Position numbers and translations under genes: made by a program. A stretch of DNA of 64,000 bases from Podocnemis expansa. Its lineage: Eukaryota > Chordata > Testudines > Podocnemididae. Positions 58,433 through 64,000 of this stretch are shown here, piece after piece. The stretch lies in contig ML681996.1 of assembly GCA_007922195.1 (NCBI GenBank), forward strand, positions 22,969,734 through 23,033,733, read 5' to 3'. Each line of letters begins with the position of its first letter. The first letter of the stretch is position 1. The notes under the pieces were generated by a model, which worked only from the letters and a program-made list of their open reading frames with translations, ran no database searches and was not told the origin of the DNA.

Positions 58433-58780
58433 CCTATGTACCTTTAAATTGATTGTTTAATATAATTTGTTTCAGTATCTTTCCAAGCATCAAATCTAGA
58501 CTGACTGATCTATATTTCCTGTTATTCCTGGGGGGGGGGGGTTCTCCTTTTTAAAGATAGGCACTCAGTTTGCCTTTCTCCCATTCTCTGAGACTGCATA
58601 CATCCTCTATGAGCTCTCAAAGAGAATTGCAAATGGTTCTAGATTGCTAAAGCTAATTCCTTAAGTACCCTAGAAAGAATTTCATCATCCCCTGCCAAAC
58701 TGAATATAACTATCTTATCTAAATATTCCTTAACCTGTTCTTTAACAATAAGAACTGTGTTGAGTATGTGATCACCAAGA

Positions 58781-58962
58781 ATTTCAAACTAAAGGCAGTT
58801 AGTTCAAACTAACAAAGTGTACTACTTTGAACTAATGCTAGTTCAAACTAGTCCACATTGTTAGTTTGAACTAATAAGTTTGAGGTTACTTTGAACTAAC
58901 CTCAAACTTATTAGTTCAGACTAACAGGTTCAAACTAACTTTTGCTAGTGAAGACATAGCCA
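58781..58962. mobile_element. Truncated MITE rich in AGTTCAAACTAA
   Basis: Inverted AGTTCAAACTA / TAGTTTGAACT units fill the segment, and the right end AGTGAAGACATAGCC matches the Harbinger-type terminus of 1188-1604. The left terminus is missing. Confidence 0.6.
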
Positions 58963-61900
58963 AAAATCATTTAACCACCTCAACCATCTTAATGGCTCTT
59001 GGTTGACTGAACCAGCTCCTGAACTGCTGGAAATCAGTGCAGTTCTAGTGATCTCAATGGACCTACACAAATTCACTTCAGCTTAGTATCCTATAATGAT
59101 TCCAGTGTTACCAAATCCAAATATTTAAAAGCTCATGAGACAGGCCCCCCAAATCATGAGACTGCCTTAAAAATCATGATTTAAAAAAAAAATAGTAAAA
59201 ACATCAGGTATTTTTTACCTGACTTCTGGTTTTTGTGCATTTGGGGGAACACTGCTCACATTTCAAGTTTTTCTTTGCAAGCCTGAAAACTTACATTTTT
59301 AAAATATGAAAGCTGAGATTCTCACATGATTCCATGACTGCAAGAACTGATATTTTTTAACAAGGTAATCAATTATCACAAATCTACAAATAAAAAGCAG
59401 GAGTTTGCAACACTGTAGAGCTGGGCGACTATTTTCCATTGGAACAATTTTCTGATGGAAAATTTGTCCAGGAAGAGCTTCCAATTTTTCCGAAAAAATT
59501 GATCTTTTTCCTTTGTAAATTTGTTCTTTTCAGGTCTGTGGTTTTCCCAGTTCCCAAGCTTCCTGACTCACCTGCAGTCTCCCAGTTGGACTGCCCTAGA
59601 ACCAAGGCTCTGAGAGCTCCTGGAGTTCTAGCTCCTTGACAGCTCAGAGGTCCTGGGAAACTCCTGGACTCCTTCAACTGCCCAGTGGGCTGCCAGGTCT
59701 CTGGCTAAAATAAGGTATCAAAATTACAGATTTTTACTCTGTGTGAAAGTACTATCTTTTATTCTGTTCTAAAACAATTAATTTCTGAATCTACCTGCAG
59801 AACAGGAATTCTAATTTCCAGCCAGCTATCACTGTGACTCACTTTTTAGTAACCCTATTTGTTCCCATCTCAGATGTTCCTTTATTGTCCATTCAAACAC
59901 ACCCTTCTCAAAGTGATGTTGGTAGAAGGCATGAGAAATGGTCAGAGCCTCACAAACCTTCTGTTCTATATATTGTACTTTGTTGTAACTAAAACAATCT
60001 CTATAGTTTCCTTGTTGCAGTAAATGGCTTTTGAGTTGATTAAATGTCTTGGCTTTCCTTCAGTTATTAATCATTACCTCAGTACTTATTTATTGTTCTA
60101 ACCATAGGCTACAAGCAGGAGAGATTATCCCTTAAGAAACGGCACTGAGCTCAGCTGGAAACAGTGCCTATTTTCCTGGAACATAGCTTTATAAAATGTA
60201 GATTCCCATGATTTTAACACATCAGTTTTGATTTGTTCATATATAGAATGAACAGGCTTTCATATAATGAATAATTTGCCTTTAAAAAAAAATAAACAGG
60301 ATTTGCCATTTTTCATTCTTGTCAGCCTCAATGGGGTGGGGGGGGGTCTGGCCCCTTATTCCATCTAAATTTGTACAACAGGTGTAAATCAATGAATTAT
60401 TTTCATTTTACATCAGTGTAACTAACCTTTTAATTTCAGTGGTGCTCCAGTAGTTCATCATTGGAGTAGCAGGGTGATGAATCAGGTCCATTCTTTCTAG
60501 TTTATATAAAATTCCATTTTGTGCTTTTTGAAAGTGCACCACTGGAAGCTGATTTAGGTAAGCTTTGTTTCAGCTTCATTAAGCTTGATTCAAAAAACCA
60601 GAAGAACAGATTTTTAAGATGGTATAAATCAATAGAGTTCCAATGATTTAAACGGAATGTATATTTTATCCAAAATAGCTTTCAACACAGTAGATGCAAA
60701 TCTAGTATACATGTTCTAACCTATTTAAATTATTTGTTATTTTCTTTCAGTAAGAGACTTGTTGGTAGCTTGTCAAGTACAATGTAATTTTTTTTTTCCA
60801 TTTATCTTTCCCATTTAAGGGCACATTTCATGTAAGGGTTAATTTTTTAGTGTCTCTGACATGCTTTATGGGAAACAATTCTACTTCATTGCAAAATGAA
60901 AACCTTTTTTCCTCAGGAATCTTACTTTAGTGTTTTAAGAACTGACATTATGTTGAGCATTCAGTGGCAAATATGCCTCACTTGAAGTGAGAGAGTCCAT
61001 AAATCAATATTCTGTCATGCCAAATTTCTTTCCAAAGCAAGATAGGCTGCCAATTCCTCTTAAGGAAATCAAATTATATTCTTCATCGCCTAAAATTCCC
61101 TAGCCATAGGTTAAAGCAACCTTTATGAAATGCTGGGTAGCAATTGTGTGCATGTACATACAAAAGAGCTTCTGGGCAAGCTTACAACTGTGTCACACTC
61201 TTCCAATCCAGAGTGCAGGTTGGCTAGTAGTTGGGGTGAAAAGGTGCATAAATATAAACTATTTAGCAGCCAGTTAGCCCTAGTGAAGACAATGGAGCTC
61301 GGGGGGGGGGGAGGGGGGGAGAGATTTCGAGATTTCAATGGACAATAAACCGGGTCCTGTAGGAGGAGGGTATTTTTCAAATATATCTTTTCCCCCACCT
61401 ATGACATTTCAACTTATGTCTACAATAGTGAGTAAAGAAAAGAGAGCAGTAAATACATCAGACAGAAATATACAAGGCCAAATTAATCCCAGGAGTAACT
61501 CTTGGGAAACCAGTGAACTTAAACGTTGGATGACTTTGACCCATAAAAATAATAAATAATAATAGCACATTGTAGGGCCCTATTTTACTCTCATTTAAAT
61601 TGGTGAGAATTTTGCTATTTACTTCTAAGACTCCAGGTTCAGGACTCTAAATAGAAATGGAACCCTTCTACCAAGTGTTGTCAGCAGTGAAAATGGCCAG
61701 GGTCAATTTAACAAATACCACCAGCTTGAGGTCTGACCCAAAGTTTTGGGGCCATTAAATACCTTCATTGATGGCAATTAATATACAATACATCCCTCCA
61801 TAAAGGCACTAAAGCTATCTATGATACAAGGAACATGTTATTAAGGAAAAAAAGAATCTGAAGGAGCATCTTGGGAAAACACAGCAACGATCTATGTAAA

Positions 61901-62803
61901 TAAGTAACATAGGTCCCCACAATACTGTGTTAAGTTGATTTCCCATTGCATGCCAAAGAGCCAACAGGTATCTCAGCACTTCCCCCCTACTCACAGTTTG
62001 ACAGCAGACAGTGTAGTCCCAGAATCCTGTGGTGCACTCAGGCAAGCCTGTCTCCAGCCTTTTGGAAAATGCTGCCGTTCTGGGTTCTAACACCCAACCC
62101 AGCCTTAGGGAATTCAACTGTATTTAATGGTTGAGTAAGTGGTTCACTCAGCACTGATAGTGTCCTCAGGCACTTAAGCAAGAAGCTGTCTCTCTCATCT
62201 TCTGTTAAAGAGTTCTGTCAATCGCACAAGATACTCTGTGGAAGAGAACCAGTAGCATCTATGACCATCAGAGTGTTTGCCATAAAGCAGGAACCATTTC
62301 CCCTGTTAGCTAGTAATTTCTACTAATCAATCAATTCTTAGTTTGTCTACAGTTATGATGAGAGTCAAAATCTTACTGGAGGAATTCTGGATAGAAAACT
62401 AAGCTTATGAAGACTAAGCTCACACTATAGCAGTACTTGTCCAGTTCACCAATGGATGGGGGCAAGAATTTACTTCCACTTGAGCACAGTCCATCTGGAA
62501 TTCTGACTAAATACAGAGTAGTAGTTCTGTGATCATTCTTTCCCCTTCTCACCACTAGATAAGAGTGGAGAGCTCTCCAACAGACTCTCTAAGTCAAATG
62601 GGAAAGTTGCAGCTCCCTTTTCCCAGGACCTGTGGCTCCCCAGCAAGAAGGGAGCCGAGGTCTTCCTGGACAGGGGAGCCCTGGAGAAGCAGCCACCAGG
62701 TCTGGGGAGAAGGGAGCTGCAGGAGCTGTGTGTGGCTCCCTGGCAAAAGGGAGCCACCTGTGGGTTCCTTGTCCCCAGCCTTAGGTCAACTGAAGTTGAC
62801 TTA
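58963..62803. other. AT-rich non-coding DNA with old repeats
   Basis: About 59130-59350 (AATCATGAGACTGCC, AAAAATCATGATTT) is a common sauropsid-type repeat of unknown class. About 60340-60480 contains GTGTAA/ATCAGTGTAAC palindromic phrases. A G-rich run lies at 61299-61318. About 62570-62760 is GC-rich (GGGAGCC phrases). No exon or domain supported. Confidence 0.45.
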
Positions 62804-63017
62804 GAGTGGCCACACTGGGTTAATTCGACTTAATAAAGTTGAAATACCCAGTAATTTGAAGTAAAAGGAGGTTTTTATAAAGTCAAATTAGCATTGTCTT
62901 ATTTTGAGTTAAGAAAATGCTTAATTCGACTTAATAAAATGCCTGAGGGGCCAGAGAGTAGGTTGAATTGAATTAAGCCTCCTTAATTCATCTTAACAGG
63001 TAAGTATAGATGCACCC
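62804..63017. mobile_element. Putative MITE with TTAATTCGACTTAA units
   Basis: GAGTGGCCACACTGGG at the left and GTATAGATGCACCC at the right enclose repeated TTAATTCGACTTAATAAA units. Ends are weakly inverted; the assignment is tentative. Confidence 0.45.
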
Positions 63018-63689
63018 TTTCTCTCTTCAAATACTTGATATTTCCTCTCCAGTCTTCACTCCAAACTGCTGCTCAAATGAGCCCGTGTCTCTACCTTGCA
63101 ACAGTGAGGTGGAGCTCTTTGGATGGAACTAAATCACATTAGTGATGTCTGCAGAGAATTAATGTTGGACCATATTCCAGCCTAACATTTTTACAGCATG
63201 GAACAGCTACCTGCTACAGGCCTTATGCTTTTCAAAAGGTCACTACTGTTCACTTAAAAGGAGTTGTGTACCCTTTAGAGTTCACTCATAGCTAACAGTT
63301 CCAAAATAAAGCACTCAAATGGCAGAAATTATGGGGCTTTTAATAAATAAATGACCCTCTCCCCTTGGCTTACAGGGTGTAAGCTAAAGGAAAAAACCTA
63401 TATTACAGCCTGTAATTGCCCACAAGAGGTATCATTTAGTGCAGCATCTGTTAGGAAAATCTTTTCTTGCATCTCTCTCTTCTGTATAACAGATCTGCAA
63501 TCACCACCACAATCATAGCACTAGATGAGATGGGACAGTATTTACAGAAGACATCTAAGAGAGTCTGTGTGCTCATATATGCTTGCTCCATCTTATATCC
63601 CATATGTGATCATTTTGGAAGCACACTCTAGCACACTGAGTAGGACCTACTCATTCCACAAACACCACACTGATTGCAGTGGAACTAGT
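63018..63689. other. AT-rich non-coding DNA
   Basis: No gene and no known repeat recognised. Confidence 0.5.
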
Positions 63690-64000
63690 CTTAGAATAAC
63701 TGTTACCAACTTTGCCCACCAACTCAGGGTATCCTCATTTATTAGGGTTGCTTTCTCTATGGAGAAGATGGTACTTCTATTAGTGTGCTGCTTGTGTGAC
63801 TTGTGTTTCTATAGAGGTGCATCTGAGCGGACCGGGTCTATCAGCACTCTCAGCTGACCCCTTATGTGTCCCTGAACTCAGTAGGCTGGGTCACACAGCA
63901 CTTCTCAGCTGCTACCCTTATATGCCCCTGGACTCAATCAGGCTGGGTCAAAACAGCACTTGTCAGCTGTCACCCTTATATGCCCCTGGAGTCAATCAGG
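63690..64000 (+). repeat. 58-bp tandem-repeat family, copy 2, cut by window end
   Basis: Flank CTATTAGTGTGCTGCTTGTGTGACTTGTGTTTC (63778-63810) is followed by units whose ACCCTTATATG start falls at 63857 (degenerate), 63914 and 63972, a period of 57-58 bp. Each unit also has CAGCACTT and GGCTGGGTCA. It is the reverse orientation of 30790-31240 and continues past the window. Confidence 0.7.

Larger units (their letters stand above)
56791..58780 (-). mobile_element. Old CR1/L3 LINE remnants in three pieces
   Basis: Pieces at about 56791-57100, 57739-57841 and 58433-58780 read in order as complements of the RT region of CR1/L3 (AATATTGAATAGTATC, TTTTTGATAAAGTCATGCTGAC, CTGACTGATCTATATTTCCTG, TTTCTCCCATTCTCTG). 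They are separated by a hAT-like element and a hAT MITE. Confidence 0.65.

Overview
The window looks like accessory (repeat-dominated, gene-free) DNA from a sauropsid, most likely a turtle. The grounds are the turtle-type CR1 LINE 3' end, several DIRS-like tyrosine-recombinase retrotransposons, Penelope-like elements, and many short TTTCGAAAC-rich Harbinger-type and CAGTGGTTCCCAACC-type hAT MITEs in an AT-rich background. A 400-bp run of N (53721-54120) indicates a draft assembly. I found no host protein-coding exon, tRNA, rRNA, CRISPR array or bacterial-style operon that I can defend; every recognisable coding stretch belongs to a retroelement and is broken by stops or frameshifts.

Layout. 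1-4200: AT-rich DNA with one MITE (1188-1604). 4201-9675: DIRS-like copy 1 (minus), carrying gag and a MITE in its terminal-repeat region. 10624-12124: Penelope-like element with inverted ends, each holding a hammerhead-ribozyme motif. 12840-14634: solo LTR split by a hAT MITE. 15276-21173: AT-rich DNA with MITEs. 21174-25559: DIRS-like copy 2 (plus), the only copy with RT, RNase H and tyrosine recombinase remains. 25560-32267: old repeats, a GC-rich island and a 55-58-bp tandem repeat family. 32268-32756: Penelope hairpin, split at its right edge by DIRS-like copy 3 (32759-38470, minus). 38788-48700: LTR, Penelope fragments, nested hAT MITEs and an old CR1. 49836-56030: nearly full-length CR1 (minus) with ORF1 (zinc finger plus esterase) and ORF2 (endonuclease plus RT), interrupted by two Harbinger MITEs. 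56222-58780: nested LTR-like, Penelope and CR1/L3 pieces. 58780-64000: AT-rich DNA, two MITEs, and the second copy of the tandem repeat family, running off the window end.

How the parts relate. The nesting gives a local order of events: old CR1/L3 before hAT and Harbinger MITEs; Penelope hairpin before DIRS copy 3; CR1 and DIRS copy 1 before the TTTCGAAAC MITEs. The most interesting signals are the compact hammerhead-ribozyme motifs (four with complete cores, at 10713-10753, 12029-12069, 47486-47526 and 56490-56530) and the three DIRS circle-junction (internal complementary) regions, which match the joined ends of each element. I did not find a convincing undescribed system.
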